Shown here one piece after another: positions 18,111 through 26,388 of a DNA stretch of 64,000 nt. Position numbers and translations under genes: made by a program. The notes below the pieces were generated by a model. That model was not told the DNA's origin. It worked only from the letters and a program-made list of their open reading frames with translations, and searched no databases. Origin of the DNA: Pseudobutyrivibrio xylanivorans (GTDB taxonomy: Bacteria > Bacillota > Clostridia > Lachnospirales > Lachnospiraceae); assembly GCF_010906925.1 (NCBI RefSeq), contig NZ_VTVE01000001.1, positions 806,001 through 870,000 on the forward strand, given 5' to 3'. Position 1 is the first letter of the stretch. Each line of letters opens with the position of its first letter.

Positions 18111-18210
18111 AATCATATTTTCAAGGCTATGCCGAAGAAAATGTGATTCAGAGGAGCCCTTATTGCCGAAGGCAATCCTGGATGGGTTCCGATTCCCGTA
18201 ATAAGTTAAT
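18111..18210 (+). other. Unexplained structured segment between tsf and its terminator
   Basis: Right after the tsf stop, AATCATATTTTC (18111-18122) pairs with GAAAATGTGATT (18137-18148) over 12 bp with one wobble, and GGC/GCC pair inside its loop. A second unit pairs CTTATT (18159-18164) with AATAAG (18200-18205). It encloses TTGCC-GAA-GGCAA (18163-18175, competing for two bases) and GGG/CCC (18184-18186 with 18195-18197). Neither is followed by a T-run. It could be a 3' UTR stabiliser, a processed small RNA, or a leader for the next gene. The structures are seen by eye; no energy was computed. Confidence 0.45.
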
Positions 18211-18223
18211 TATAGGTAAAGCG

Positions 18224-18257
18224 GAAGGACTACATTTTGTGTAGTCCTTCTTTTTTT
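18224..18257 (+). terminator. Intrinsic terminator after rpsB-tsf
   Basis: GAAGGACTACA (18224-18234) pairs perfectly with TGTAGTCCTTC (18240-18250) around a 5-base loop. An eight-base T-run follows. This is a strong terminator that separates rpsB-tsf from the polysaccharide deacetylase gene. Confidence 0.93.
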
Positions 18258-18322
18258 ATGCTTTATCTTGTGAAAGTAATGTGATAAAATTAAAGAGAAT
18301 TTTCAGTAGGGGAGGAAATAGT

Positions 18323-19225
18323 TTGGAAGGTTCAAACATGGGGCTCGAGAGACAGCGCGCCAAACGCAAGCGTGTCGCTCGAATGAAGAAGATGATTGTC
18401 ACTACAATCATCGCATTTATGTTAATCACTTTATGCGTTTTGACTTTTTTATGTATCGAGGTAATCTCGTTACAAAAGCAAGTTGATGTATTATCTGCAA
18501 AGGTTAATGGGGTGACCGATGTATATACAGAAGCTGCTATGTCTGATGAGGAGATAGAGGATAGTATATATGTGGTAGATAATTCGGAGAACTTTGCTGA
18601 GACAGGGGATATTCCACTTGTCTATCTTACATTTGATGATGGACCTAGTGAGAATACGGAGCAGATTCTTGATATCCTTGATGATTACAATGTCAAGGCT
18701 ACTTTCTTTGTTAATGGCAAGGAGGATGAAGCTTCAGCAAATACATATCGACGTATAGTTGATGAGGGACATACTATAGGCATGCACGGTTATATTCATG
18801 ATTATAGTACCCTATATCAGTCCACGGAGAGTTTCTCTTCTGACTATGATAGGATTCATCAGCTTATATTAGACACTACAGGTGTAGATACACATTTTTA
18901 TCGTTTTCCTGGTGGTTCTAGCAACACATTCCACACTACATCTATGAGTGATTTAATTGGTGTATTAAATGATAAGGGGGCCGTATATTATGATTGGAAT
19001 GTACAGGCCGGAGATGCCACTATATCAGCTTTCACAGAGGATGACCTTATTGATAATGTGATGAATAATGTGGTACAATACAAGACGTCTGTGGTATTGC
19101 TTCACGAGAAGGATGTTACAGTGGAGAGCTTACCTAGACTTATAGAATCATTACAGCAAGCGGGAGTGATGATTTTACCAATTACTGATGATACATACGT
19201 TATACATCACGTTAACGTAAAATAA
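18323..19225 (+). CDS. Membrane-anchored polysaccharide deacetylase (NodB domain)
   Basis: The protein (300 residues) has an N-terminal Arg/Lys-rich cytoplasmic segment, a membrane helix (TTIIAFMLITLCVLTFLC), a spacer, and a NodB domain. Catalytic motifs are present: TFDDGPS (motif 1), MHGYIHDY with two His for metal binding (motif 2), and RFPGGS (motif 3). LLHEKD near the end supplies the late His. Such enzymes N-deacetylate peptidoglycan or another exported glycan. The start is placed at TTG 18323, which has AGGGGAGG 8 bp upstream. GTG 18281 lies in the promoter-like region, and ATG 18338 is the other option. It sits next to a bactofilin gene, which suggests a cell-wall role. Confidence 0.88.
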   Translation: MEGSNMGLERQRAKRKRVARMKKMIVTTIIAFMLITLCVLTFLCIEVISLQKQVDVLSAKVNGVTDVYTEAAMSDEEIEDSIYVVDNSENFAETGDIPLVYLTFDDGPSENTEQILDILDDYNVKATFFVNGKEDEASANTYRRIVDEGHTIGMHGYIHDYSTLYQSTESFSSDYDRIHQLILDTTGVDTHFYRFPGGSSNTFHTTSMSDLIGVLNDKGAVYYDWNVQAGDATISAFTEDDLIDNVMNNVVQYKTSVVLLHEKDVTVESLPRLIESLQQAGVMILPITDDTYVIHHVNVK

Positions 19226-19244
19226 ATGTTATGGAGGAATTGTA

Positions 19245-20012
19245 ATGGGATTTTTTAAGGATTTCAAGGAGGATTTTAACGACGCGGTTAACGAGCTTGT
19301 TCCAGGCGAGGGCGCTGCTTCTGAGGAAGTCATGGTTAATACCCTTGATGGTGATATTGACGTAGAGTCAGAGCTTAACAAGTTAGATGGTCTTCTTGAG
19401 CAGGTATCTAAGAAAGTTGATCAGCCAGCTGATGCACCAGCGGCTCCAGTTGAGGAGGTAAAGGAGGAGAAGAAGTCATTCTTTTCAGATTCTAAAAAAG
19501 AAAAAGTGGAGGCACCAAAGACTATGGATGTTATTGGAAATGTAGGGGAAACAAGAAGCAATGCTTCTGATGAGAACGCTATTATCACTGGTGGTATGAA
19601 GGTTACAGGTAATGTTGAATCTATCGGTTCTATCGAGGTTCAGGGTGAGATTAATGGCGACGTTACATGTAATGGCAAGCTTACTGTTACAGGTAAGGTA
19701 AATGGTAATTCTTCATCTGCTGAGTTCTTTGCTGATGCTGCAAAGATTGAGGGTGAGGTAGTTACAACAGGAACAGCTAAGGTTGGCGTTGGTTCTGTAA
19801 TCATTGGTAACATCACAGCTACTTCAGCAGTTATCGCTGGCGCTGTTAAGGGTGATATCGATGTTAACGGTCCAGTTGTTGTTGATACTTCAGCTGTTGT
19901 TATGGGCAATATTAAGTCTCGTTCAGTACAGATTAACAACGGTGCTGTTATCGAAGGCTTCTGCTCACAGAGCTACTCAGACGTAGATGTAAATAGTGTA
20001 TTTGCAGTCTAG
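19245..20012 (+). CDS. Bactofilin (polymer-forming cytoskeletal protein)
   Basis: This protein (255 residues) has a charged N-terminal region of about 110 residues and a C-terminal bactofilin (DUF583) beta-helix. The repeated turns are visible: ITGGMKVTGNVESIGSIEVQ, GEINGDVTCNGKLTVTGKV, then VIIGNITATSAVIAGAVKGD and IDVNGPVVVDTSAVVMGNI. Bactofilins polymerise without nucleotides and position wall-modifying enzymes. The gene follows the deacetylase by 19 bp with a TGGAGG site, so the two probably act together. The long acidic N-terminal part is unusual for bactofilins, which are often under 200 residues. Confidence 0.9.
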   Translation: MGFFKDFKEDFNDAVNELVPGEGAASEEVMVNTLDGDIDVESELNKLDGLLEQVSKKVDQPADAPAAPVEEVKEEKKSFFSDSKKEKVEAPKTMDVIGNVGETRSNASDENAIITGGMKVTGNVESIGSIEVQGEINGDVTCNGKLTVTGKVNGNSSSAEFFADAAKIEGEVVTTGTAKVGVGSVIIGNITATSAVIAGAVKGDIDVNGPVVVDTSAVVMGNIKSRSVQINNGAVIEGFCSQSYSDVDVNSVFAV

Positions 20013-20041
20013 TCTGAAATATATATTTTTCGAGGTATTTC

Positions 20042-20737
20042 ATGAAGAGAGTATTACTTAAGCTTAGCGGAGAGGCACTTTCGGGGGATAAGGGCTTTGG
20101 ATTTGATGAGGAGACATGTTTAATGGTTGCTCGTCAGGTTAAGAAGCTTGTTGATGACGGAGTTCAGGTTGGCGTTGTTATTGGCGGCGGCAATTTCTGG
20201 AGAGGTCGTTCATCAGAGAATATCGACAGAACAAAGGCAGATCAGATTGGTATGCTTGCAACTGTTATGAATTGCATTTATGTTTCTGAGATATTTAGAA
20301 CAGTCGGTATGATGACTTCTGTTCTTACTCCATTTGAGTGCGGCAACTGCTCAAAGCTTTATTCTAAGGATAGAGCCAACAAGTACTTTGCAAGAGGCAT
20401 GGTTGTTTTCTTTGCAGGTGGTACAGGACATCCTTATTTCTCAACAGATACTGCTACAGTACTTCGTGCAGTAGAAATCGAGGCTGATGTTATTTTACTT
20501 GCTAAGTCTATTGATGGTGTATACGATAGTGACCCAGCTAAGAATCCAAGCGCTAAGCGCTATGATGAGATTAGCATCCAGGAGGTTCTCGATAAAAAGC
20601 TTCAGGTAGTAGATCTTACAGCATCTATTATTGCGTTGGAGCAGAAGATGCCTATGTATGTTTTCTCATTAAATGAAGAGGATTCAATTGTTAAGGCTAT
20701 CACAGGAAAATTCAATGGTACAATTGTTACCGTATAA
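20042..20737 (+). CDS. pyrH: UMP kinase
   Basis: PyrH (231 residues) phosphorylates UMP to UDP using ATP; it belongs to the amino acid kinase family. The family signatures are LKLSGEALSG at the N-terminus, GVVIGGGNFWRG, and FFAGGTGHPYFSTDTATVLR. Length is slightly short of the usual 235-240. It lies 30 bp after bactofilin and 9 bp before frr, in the conserved pyrH-frr pair. No promoter of its own is obvious, so it may depend on readthrough from the deacetylase-bactofilin promoter. Confidence 0.97.
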   Translation: MKRVLLKLSGEALSGDKGFGFDEETCLMVARQVKKLVDDGVQVGVVIGGGNFWRGRSSENIDRTKADQIGMLATVMNCIYVSEIFRTVGMMTSVLTPFECGNCSKLYSKDRANKYFARGMVVFFAGGTGHPYFSTDTATVLRAVEIEADVILLAKSIDGVYDSDPAKNPSAKRYDEISIQEVLDKKLQVVDLTASIIALEQKMPMYVFSLNEEDSIVKAITGKFNGTIVTV

Positions 20738-20746
20738 GGAGGACTA

Positions 20747-21301
20747 ATGGATAATATACTTTCAGTTTTCGAAGAGAAAATGACTAAGAGTTATAACAAT
20801 CTCGAAAGTGAGTTTACAACAATCAGAGCAGGAAGAGCTAATCCACATATCTTAGATAAGATAACTGTTGATTATTATGGAGCACCAACTCCACTTCAGC
20901 AGGTAGCTAATATTTCTGTTCCAGAGCCACGTTTGATTCAGATTCAGCCATGGGAGGCTTCTTTGGTTAAGGAAATTGAGAAGGCTATCAATATGTCTGA
21001 TATCGGAATTAATCCTACAAACGATGGCAAGCTTATTCGTCTTGTTTTCCCAGAGCTCACAGAGGAGCGTCGTAAGGAAATTGCTAAGGACGTTAAGAAG
21101 CATGGCGAAGATGCTAAGGTTGCAATCAGAAATATTCGTAGAGACGCTATTGATACATTAAAGAAGCATTCTAAGGATGAGGGCGTTTCTGAGGATGAGA
21201 TTAAGGACCTTGAAGATAAGTGCCAAAAGATGACTGACAAGTTCATCGCAGAGGTCGATAAAGCTGTAGAAGCAAAGACAAAAGAAATCATGACTGTTTA
21301 A
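20747..21301 (+). CDS. frr: Ribosome recycling factor
   Basis: RRF (184 residues) splits post-termination ribosomes with EF-G. The sequence has the expected segments TIRAGRANPHILDKITVDYY, NISVPEPRLIQIQPWE and LIRLVFPELTEERRKEI. It is full length for the family and has an AAGGAGGAC site. It follows pyrH as in nearly all bacteria. An intrinsic terminator comes 24 bp after the stop. Confidence 0.98.
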   Translation: MDNILSVFEEKMTKSYNNLESEFTTIRAGRANPHILDKITVDYYGAPTPLQQVANISVPEPRLIQIQPWEASLVKEIEKAINMSDIGINPTNDGKLIRLVFPELTEERRKEIAKDVKKHGEDAKVAIRNIRRDAIDTLKKHSKDEGVSEDEIKDLEDKCQKMTDKFIAEVDKAVEAKTKEIMTV

Positions 21302-21324
21302 CAGATAATAAATGACACTAATTT

Positions 21325-21350
21325 AAGGGGCACGAAAGTGCCCTTTTTTA
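21325..21350 (+). terminator. Intrinsic terminator between frr and uppS
   Basis: GGGCAC (21328-21333) and GTGCCC (21338-21343) form a stem around a GAAA tetraloop, followed by six T. The stem can be extended by A-T pairs. It splits the conserved pyrH-frr-uppS-cdsA order; only 23 bp separate its end from the uppS ATG, so uppS is either expressed by readthrough or by a promoter within frr. Confidence 0.9.
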
Positions 21351-21372
21351 TACTTGTGAATTTGGAGGCAAT

Positions 21373-22071
21373 ATGAACGTACCAGAGCATATAGCTATTA
21401 TACTTGACGGAAATGGCAGATGGGCTAAGGCAAAGGGGATGCCACGTACCTATGGTCACACTGTAGGTGCTAAAAACGTGGAGACAATTTGTAGAGCCGC
21501 TCATGATATGGGTGTTAAATACGTCACTATGTACGCTTTTTCCACTGAAAATTGGTCACGACCAGCTGATGAGGTGAAGGCCCTTATGAAGCTGTTAGGA
21601 GAATATATTAAGACTTGTATGAAGACTGCAAAGAAGGATAACCTTAGAGTTAGATTTATAGGTGACCTTTCTAAGCTTGATGATAAACTAAGGGCGAATA
21701 TTAAGGAACTTACAGAGTATTCTTCACAGTTTACAGGTCTTACACTTACTATCGCTATCAATTACGGTAGTAGAGATGAGATGACTAGAGCTATTAGAAA
21801 TTTGGCTTCTGATGTTAAGGCAGGAGAGATTCATCCTGAGGATATTGATGAGGAGCTGTTCTCTAGTTATTTGGATACTAAAGATATTCCAGATCCTGAT
21901 TTCATGATTCGTACTTCAGGAGAACAGAGATTATCTAATTATTTGTTGTGGCAACTTGCTTATGCGGAGTTTTATTTTACACCAGTTGCGTGGCCTGATT
22001 TTACTCCTGATGAGCTTAAAAAAGCAATTGAGGAATACGATAAAAGAAATCGACGTTTTGGAGGTATTTAA
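21373..22071 (+). CDS. uppS: Undecaprenyl diphosphate synthase
   Basis: UppS (232 residues) builds C55 undecaprenyl diphosphate, the lipid carrier for peptidoglycan. Signatures: HIAIILDGNGRWAKAKGMPR with the catalytic Asp, YAFSTENWSRP, and FMIRTSGEQRLSNYLLWQLA. The start follows TTTGGAGGC. The gene ends 5 bp before cdsA. Confidence 0.97.
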   Translation: MNVPEHIAIILDGNGRWAKAKGMPRTYGHTVGAKNVETICRAAHDMGVKYVTMYAFSTENWSRPADEVKALMKLLGEYIKTCMKTAKKDNLRVRFIGDLSKLDDKLRANIKELTEYSSQFTGLTLTIAINYGSRDEMTRAIRNLASDVKAGEIHPEDIDEELFSSYLDTKDIPDPDFMIRTSGEQRLSNYLLWQLAYAEFYFTPVAWPDFTPDELKKAIEEYDKRNRRFGGI

Positions 22072-22076
22072 AATCA

Positions 22077-22880
22077 ATGTTTGTTACAAGACTTATTAGC
22101 GGTATTGTGCTTGTTGCACTTGCTTTACTGTTTATTATTACAGGTGGAGATTTACTCTTAGGAGTAATGCTTGTTCTTTCTCTTATTGGAATGTTTGAGC
22201 TATACAGAATTTTCGATGTAGAGAAGAAGCTTCCTGGTATTTTAGGATATGTGGCAGCTGTAGCATATTATCTTGACCTTAGATTTAAGTTTACTGGTGA
22301 TAATATGGTCATCATGTTAGCTTTCTTGATTCTGCTTCTTGCTGTATTTGTTTTTAGCTATCCTAAATTTCACAGCCATCAGATTATGGCAGTGTTCTTT
22401 GGATTATTTTATGTAGGCGTTATGCTTTCATTTTTGTATCAGACAAGAATGCTTCCAAAGGGCCAGTTTATTGTATGGCTGATTTTCCTTTGCTCATGGG
22501 GATGTGATACATGTGCATATTGTGTTGGTGTTTTATTTGGAAAGCATAAGATGTCACCTATTTTATCACCTAAGAAATCAGTTGAGGGTGCTGTTGGTGG
22601 CGTGGTTGGAGCCTGCTTGCTTACAGCTATATACTGCGCTGTTGTTTCAAATGTATTCAAGGTAGATGATTTTGCGATTCTTCCTCTTGTTTGCATTTCT
22701 GCTGTAGGAGCTCTTATTTCAATGGTGGGAGATTTGGCTGCATCTGCAATTAAGCGTAATTTCGAAATCAAGGATTACGGCAAGCTTATTCCTGGCCATG
22801 GTGGTGTCCTTGATAGATTTGACAGTATTATTATTACTGCACCAATTATTTACTTCTTGGCTAATTATTTTTACGTATAA
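22077..22880 (+). CDS. cdsA: Phosphatidate cytidylyltransferase
   Basis: CdsA (267 residues) makes CDP-diacylglycerol for phospholipid synthesis. About seven to eight membrane helices are visible. The family signature is at the C-terminus: KDYGKLIPGHGGVLDRFDS. The ribosome site GGAGGTA lies inside the end of uppS. The preceding and following genes (uppS, dxr, rseP) form a common Firmicute cluster. Confidence 0.96.
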   Translation: MFVTRLISGIVLVALALLFIITGGDLLLGVMLVLSLIGMFELYRIFDVEKKLPGILGYVAAVAYYLDLRFKFTGDNMVIMLAFLILLLAVFVFSYPKFHSHQIMAVFFGLFYVGVMLSFLYQTRMLPKGQFIVWLIFLCSWGCDTCAYCVGVLFGKHKMSPILSPKKSVEGAVGGVVGACLLTAIYCAVVSNVFKVDDFAILPLVCISAVGALISMVGDLAASAIKRNFEIKDYGKLIPGHGGVLDRFDSIIITAPIIYFLANYFYV

Positions 22881-22947
22881 TTATTTTGAGCCTCGGTCTT
22901 ATCTGGACCAAGGTCTTGTTTAGAATTTGATTTTTAGGAGTTTTAAA

Positions 22948-24096
22948 ATGGCACAAAAGATTGCTATTTTAGGGTCAACTGGTTCCATAGGAACACAGAC
23001 TCTTGATATTGTTTCACAGAATCCTGATGACTTGCAGGTTGTTGCTATGTCATGTGGTTCTAATATTGATTTATTTGAAAAGCAGATTAGAAAGTATAGA
23101 CCAAGCCTTGTTTCTGTTGGAAATGAGAAATTGGCGAATGATTTAAAGACTAGACTTTCTGATATAGATATTGATATTCGCTATGGAATGGATGGTCTTA
23201 TTGCAGTCGCCACTGCGGAAGATGCAGACACTGTAGTTACAGCTGTAGTAGGTATGATTGGCGTTCAGCCTACAATCGCAGCTATCAATGCAAAAAAGAC
23301 AATTGCACTTGCTAATAAAGAGACTCTTGTTACAGCAGGGCACATTATTATGCCTCTTGCCAAGGAAAAGGGCGTATCTATCTTACCTGTAGATAGCGAG
23401 CACAGCGCGATTTTCCAGTCACTTAACGGTGAGAGACATAATCAGATTTCTAAGATATTACTTACTGCATCAGGAGGGCCATTTAGAGGCAAGACTCTTG
23501 ATGATTTGGAGAATGTTACACTTGAGGATGCATTAAAGCATCCTAATTGGTCTATGGGGGCTAAAATAACTATCGATTCTGCAACCATGATTAATAAAGG
23601 CCTTGAGGTTATGGAGGCCAAGTGGCTCTTTGGAGTGAATCTTAATCAGGTAGAGGTAGTTGTTCATCCTCAGAGTATTTTACATTCTGCTGTTGAGTTT
23701 ATGGATGGGGCAGTGATTGGCCAGATGGGTACTCCAGATATGAGATTGCCTATCTTATATGCATTGTTTTATCCAAATCGTAAGACTTTGTATGCGGAGC
23801 CTCTTGATTTATTCAAAGTTGGCACCCTTACATTCGAGAAGCCGGATATGGAGACATTCTACGGACTTTCTCTCGCTTATGATGCAATGGATGCAGGTGG
23901 TAATGTTCCTACAGTTTTCAATGCAGCTAATGAAAAGGCAGTTGCTAAATTTTTAAATAATAAAATAAAGTTTTTGGAAATTCCTGAGATTGTTTCTGAG
24001 GCTATGATAAATGTGGACTTTATTCCAAATCCTACTATCGAGCAAGTATTAGAGACAGAGCAGATGACATATGACTTTATTGAGGGTAGGTGGTAG
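22948..24096 (+). CDS. dxr: 1-deoxy-D-xylulose 5-phosphate reductoisomerase
   Basis: DXR (382 residues) performs the committed step of the non-mevalonate isoprenoid pathway, making MEP with NADPH. Markers: IAILGSTGSIGTQTLDIV (NADPH binding), LANKETLVTAG, LPVDSEHSAIFQ (metal-binding Asp/Glu), and TIDSATMINKGLEVMEA. The ATG at 22948 has AGGAG 8 bp upstream and is preferred over a start 21 bp earlier. ispG, two genes downstream, is in the same pathway, and uppS uses its product. A 10-bp palindrome GACCAAGGTC (22906-22915) lies in the gap before it with no assigned role. Confidence 0.97.
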   Translation: MAQKIAILGSTGSIGTQTLDIVSQNPDDLQVVAMSCGSNIDLFEKQIRKYRPSLVSVGNEKLANDLKTRLSDIDIDIRYGMDGLIAVATAEDADTVVTAVVGMIGVQPTIAAINAKKTIALANKETLVTAGHIIMPLAKEKGVSILPVDSEHSAIFQSLNGERHNQISKILLTASGGPFRGKTLDDLENVTLEDALKHPNWSMGAKITIDSATMINKGLEVMEAKWLFGVNLNQVEVVVHPQSILHSAVEFMDGAVIGQMGTPDMRLPILYALFYPNRKTLYAEPLDLFKVGTLTFEKPDMETFYGLSLAYDAMDAGGNVPTVFNAANEKAVAKFLNNKIKFLEIPEIVSEAMINVDFIPNPTIEQVLETEQMTYDFIEGRW

Positions 24097-24098
24097 TT

Positions 24099-25136
24099 AT
24101 GAAAATAGTTATTGCTATTTTGATTTTTAGCTTTATTATTATCTTTCACGAGCTAGGACATTTTCTTTTTGCTAAGAAATTCGATGTAAAGGTTAACGAA
24201 TTTACACTTGGTCTTGGACCAACACTTTTATCATGGGGTAAGGGTGAGACTAAATACTGTTTAAAGGCACTTCCATTTGGCGGTTCTTGCGTAATGGAAG
24301 GAGAGGATCAGGAGAGTGATAGTGATAGAGCTTTCAGTAAAAAGCCTCTTTGGCAGAGATTTTTAATTGTATTTGGTGGACCATTATTTAATTTTATATT
24401 GGCTTATATTCTTGCAGTTATTTTAATTGCTATAGCAGGAGTTAATAAGCCTATTGTTACTTCTGTTTCAGAGGGACTGCCTGCTGAGGCTGCTGGTATT
24501 GAGGCAGGAGATGAGATTGTTTCTCTTAATGGATATAATATTCATTTTTATGAGGAAATCTCTATCTACAATTTTCTTCATTCATCTGGTGATGATATTA
24601 CAGTTGGCTATAAGCGTGATGGCAAGACTTATTCAACTACACTTACACCTTTTTACAATGAGGAAGAGGGTAGATATTTGCTCGGTGTAAATAGATTATC
24701 GGGACGTGATAAGCTTACTAATCCTATATCCATACTGGCTTACGGTGGATACGAAATAAAGTATCAGATATACATGACTGTTCAGAGTCTTAGAATGCTT
24801 GTTACTAATGAGATATCTGTAAAAGAAGTATCAGGTCCTATTGGAGTTGGTAAAGCTATTTCTGATGTCTATGATTCATCAGCTGCTGATGGTATTAAAT
24901 ATATTGTTTTAAATTTGATGTCGATATCAATTTTGCTATCAGCAAACCTTGGAGTAATGAACCTAATTCCATTCCCTGCATTAGATGGTGGTAGATTGTT
25001 CATTTTCATTATAGAGGCTATTCGTCGTAAGAAAATGAAGCCAGAGATTGAAAATGGAATCAATCTTGTGGGCTTTGCACTTTTAATGCTTTTGATGATT
25101 GTTGTTATGTACAACGATATTGCCAAAATCTTTTAG
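24099..25136 (+). CDS. rseP: Site-2 membrane metalloprotease RseP/RasP
   Basis: This intramembrane zinc protease (345 residues) cuts anti-sigma factors and leftover signal peptides. The first helix holds HELGH within IIIFHELGHFLFAKKFDVKV. A PDZ domain (about 115-190) contains SEGLPAEAAGIEAGDEIVSL. The last region has the zinc-ligand motif PFPALDGGRLF. The ATG at 24099 overlaps nothing and follows the dxr stop by 2 bp; an in-frame GTG at 24090 is less likely. Four membrane helices are visible. Confidence 0.96.
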   Translation: MKIVIAILIFSFIIIFHELGHFLFAKKFDVKVNEFTLGLGPTLLSWGKGETKYCLKALPFGGSCVMEGEDQESDSDRAFSKKPLWQRFLIVFGGPLFNFILAYILAVILIAIAGVNKPIVTSVSEGLPAEAAGIEAGDEIVSLNGYNIHFYEEISIYNFLHSSGDDITVGYKRDGKTYSTTLTPFYNEEEGRYLLGVNRLSGRDKLTNPISILAYGGYEIKYQIYMTVQSLRMLVTNEISVKEVSGPIGVGKAISDVYDSSAADGIKYIVLNLMSISILLSANLGVMNLIPFPALDGGRLFIFIIEAIRRKKMKPEIENGINLVGFALLMLLMIVVMYNDIAKIF

Positions 25137-25145
25137 AGGTAAATC

Positions 25146-26195
25146 ATGAATACAAAAGAAGTTAAAATTGGAAATAGAGTAATTGGAGGAGGCAATCCTA
25201 TCCTCATTCAGTCAATGTGTAATACAAAGACTCAGGATGTAGAGGCAACTGTTGCTCAGATTTTAGAGCTTGAGAAGGCAGGTTGCGATATTATCCGTGT
25301 TGCTGTCCCTGATATGGATGCTGCAAAGGCGCTTTCTGAAATTAAAAAGCAGATTCATATTCCACTTGTAGCAGATATACATTTTGATTACAGACTTGCA
25401 ATTGCAGCTATCGAAAATGGAGCTGACAAGATTCGTATTAATCCTGGTAATATCGGAAGCATCGATAGAATCAAGGCTGTTGTAGAGGCTGCTAAGGCTA
25501 AGAATATCCCTATTAGAGTCGGTGTTAATTCTGGTTCATTAGAAAAGAACTTAGTAGAAAAATATGGTGGGGTTACTGCAGAGGGTCTTGTAGAGTCTGC
25601 ACTTGATAAAGTTAAAATTATCGAGGATTTAGGATATGACAACTTAGTTATCAGTATTAAATCATCAGATGTTATGATGTGCGTGAAGGCCCATGAGCTT
25701 ATTGCTGATAAGACAGAACATCCTCTTCATGTTGGTATTACTGAGGCTGGCACCGTTACAGCAGGCAATATCAAAAGTGCCTGTGGTCTTGCTATGATTT
25801 TGTCTCAGGGAATAGGAGATACTATTCGAGTATCACTTACAGGTGCTCCTATTGAGGAGATTAAATCTGCCAAGCTTATTTTACGTACTCTTGGACTTCG
25901 CAAAGGCGGTATTGAGGTCGTTTCATGCCCGACATGTGGACGTACTCAGATTGACCTTATTGGGCTTGCTAACAAGGTTGAAAACATGGTTGAAGAATTC
26001 TCAGACCTTAATATCAAGGTTGCTGTTATGGGCTGTGTTGTTAATGGCCCAGGAGAGGCAAAAGAGGCAGACCTTGGAGTGGCCGGTGGTATTGGCGAGG
26101 GACTTCTCATTAAGCATGGTGAGATAGTTAAGAAACTTCCAGAAGACCAGCTACTAAATGCCCTTAGAGATGAGCTTCTTGCATGGCCACGCTAA
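25146..26195 (+). CDS. ispG: 4-hydroxy-3-methylbut-2-en-1-yl diphosphate synthase
   Basis: IspG (349 residues) is a [4Fe-4S] enzyme of the MEP isoprenoid pathway. The iron-sulfur Cys ligands are in VSCPTCGRTQ and VMGCVVNGPGEA. Other markers are IQSMCNTKTQDVEATVAQI and LVADIHFDYRLAIAAIE. It follows rseP by 9 bp. Together with dxr and uppS it places polyprenol carrier synthesis in one block. No clear terminator is seen after its stop. Confidence 0.97.
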   Translation: MNTKEVKIGNRVIGGGNPILIQSMCNTKTQDVEATVAQILELEKAGCDIIRVAVPDMDAAKALSEIKKQIHIPLVADIHFDYRLAIAAIENGADKIRINPGNIGSIDRIKAVVEAAKAKNIPIRVGVNSGSLEKNLVEKYGGVTAEGLVESALDKVKIIEDLGYDNLVISIKSSDVMMCVKAHELIADKTEHPLHVGITEAGTVTAGNIKSACGLAMILSQGIGDTIRVSLTGAPIEEIKSAKLILRTLGLRKGGIEVVSCPTCGRTQIDLIGLANKVENMVEEFSDLNIKVAVMGCVVNGPGEAKEADLGVAGGIGEGLLIKHGEIVKKLPEDQLLNALRDELLAWPR

Positions 26196-26225
26196 CCTTG
26201 TATACCCTGTAAAACCGTATCTGAA

Positions 26226-26240
26226 AAGAATTATATTCTT
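26226..26240. promoter_or_regulatory. Short AT-rich palindrome before polC
   Basis: AAGAAT-TAT-ATTCTT is a 15-bp inverted repeat in the ispG-polC gap. It could be an operator or nothing. No convincing promoter pair is seen beside it, though TTGATT follows at 26240. It lies upstream of the large hairpin described separately. Confidence 0.2.
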
Positions 26241-26279
26241 GATTTGAAAATTATTTTTATATCTAAAAAATATAAGTGA

Positions 26280-26364
26280 GGTGGTAGTTCACAAGCTCTT
26301 AGGTTTCTTAAGTGAATCGTTTTAGATGAGCGTAGAAACCCTAAGGCTTGTGAACGTAACCACC
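26280..26364 (+). ncRNA. Long imperfect hairpin directly upstream of polC
   Basis: Three stacked helices make one 27-bp arm: GGTGGT (26280-26285) with ACCACC (26359-26364); GTTCACAAGC (26287-26296) with GCTTGTGAAC (26346-26355); and 26298-26308 with 26334-26345 (11 bp with one bulged C). Defects are only a small internal loop and two single-base bulges. The 25-base terminal loop is AT-rich. No T-run follows, so it is not an intrinsic terminator. Its 3' end is 24 bp before the polC ATG. It could be a cis-acting RNA, a small RNA, or a palindromic mobile repeat; I do not recognise it. Confidence 0.6.
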
Positions 26365-26388
26365 GGACTTCAACTTGGAGAATGATTT

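Noticed and set aside
18281-18322. GTG start for the polysaccharide deacetylase
   Set aside because: It lacks a ribosome site and lies in the likely promoter area; TTG 18323 has AGGGGAGG at correct spacing.
26309-26345. Resemblance to a hammerhead ribozyme core (GATGA and GAAA) in the loop of the polC hairpin
   Set aside because: The required CTGATGA is not present (bases 3 and 4 differ), stem II is absent and the cleavage site is missing.
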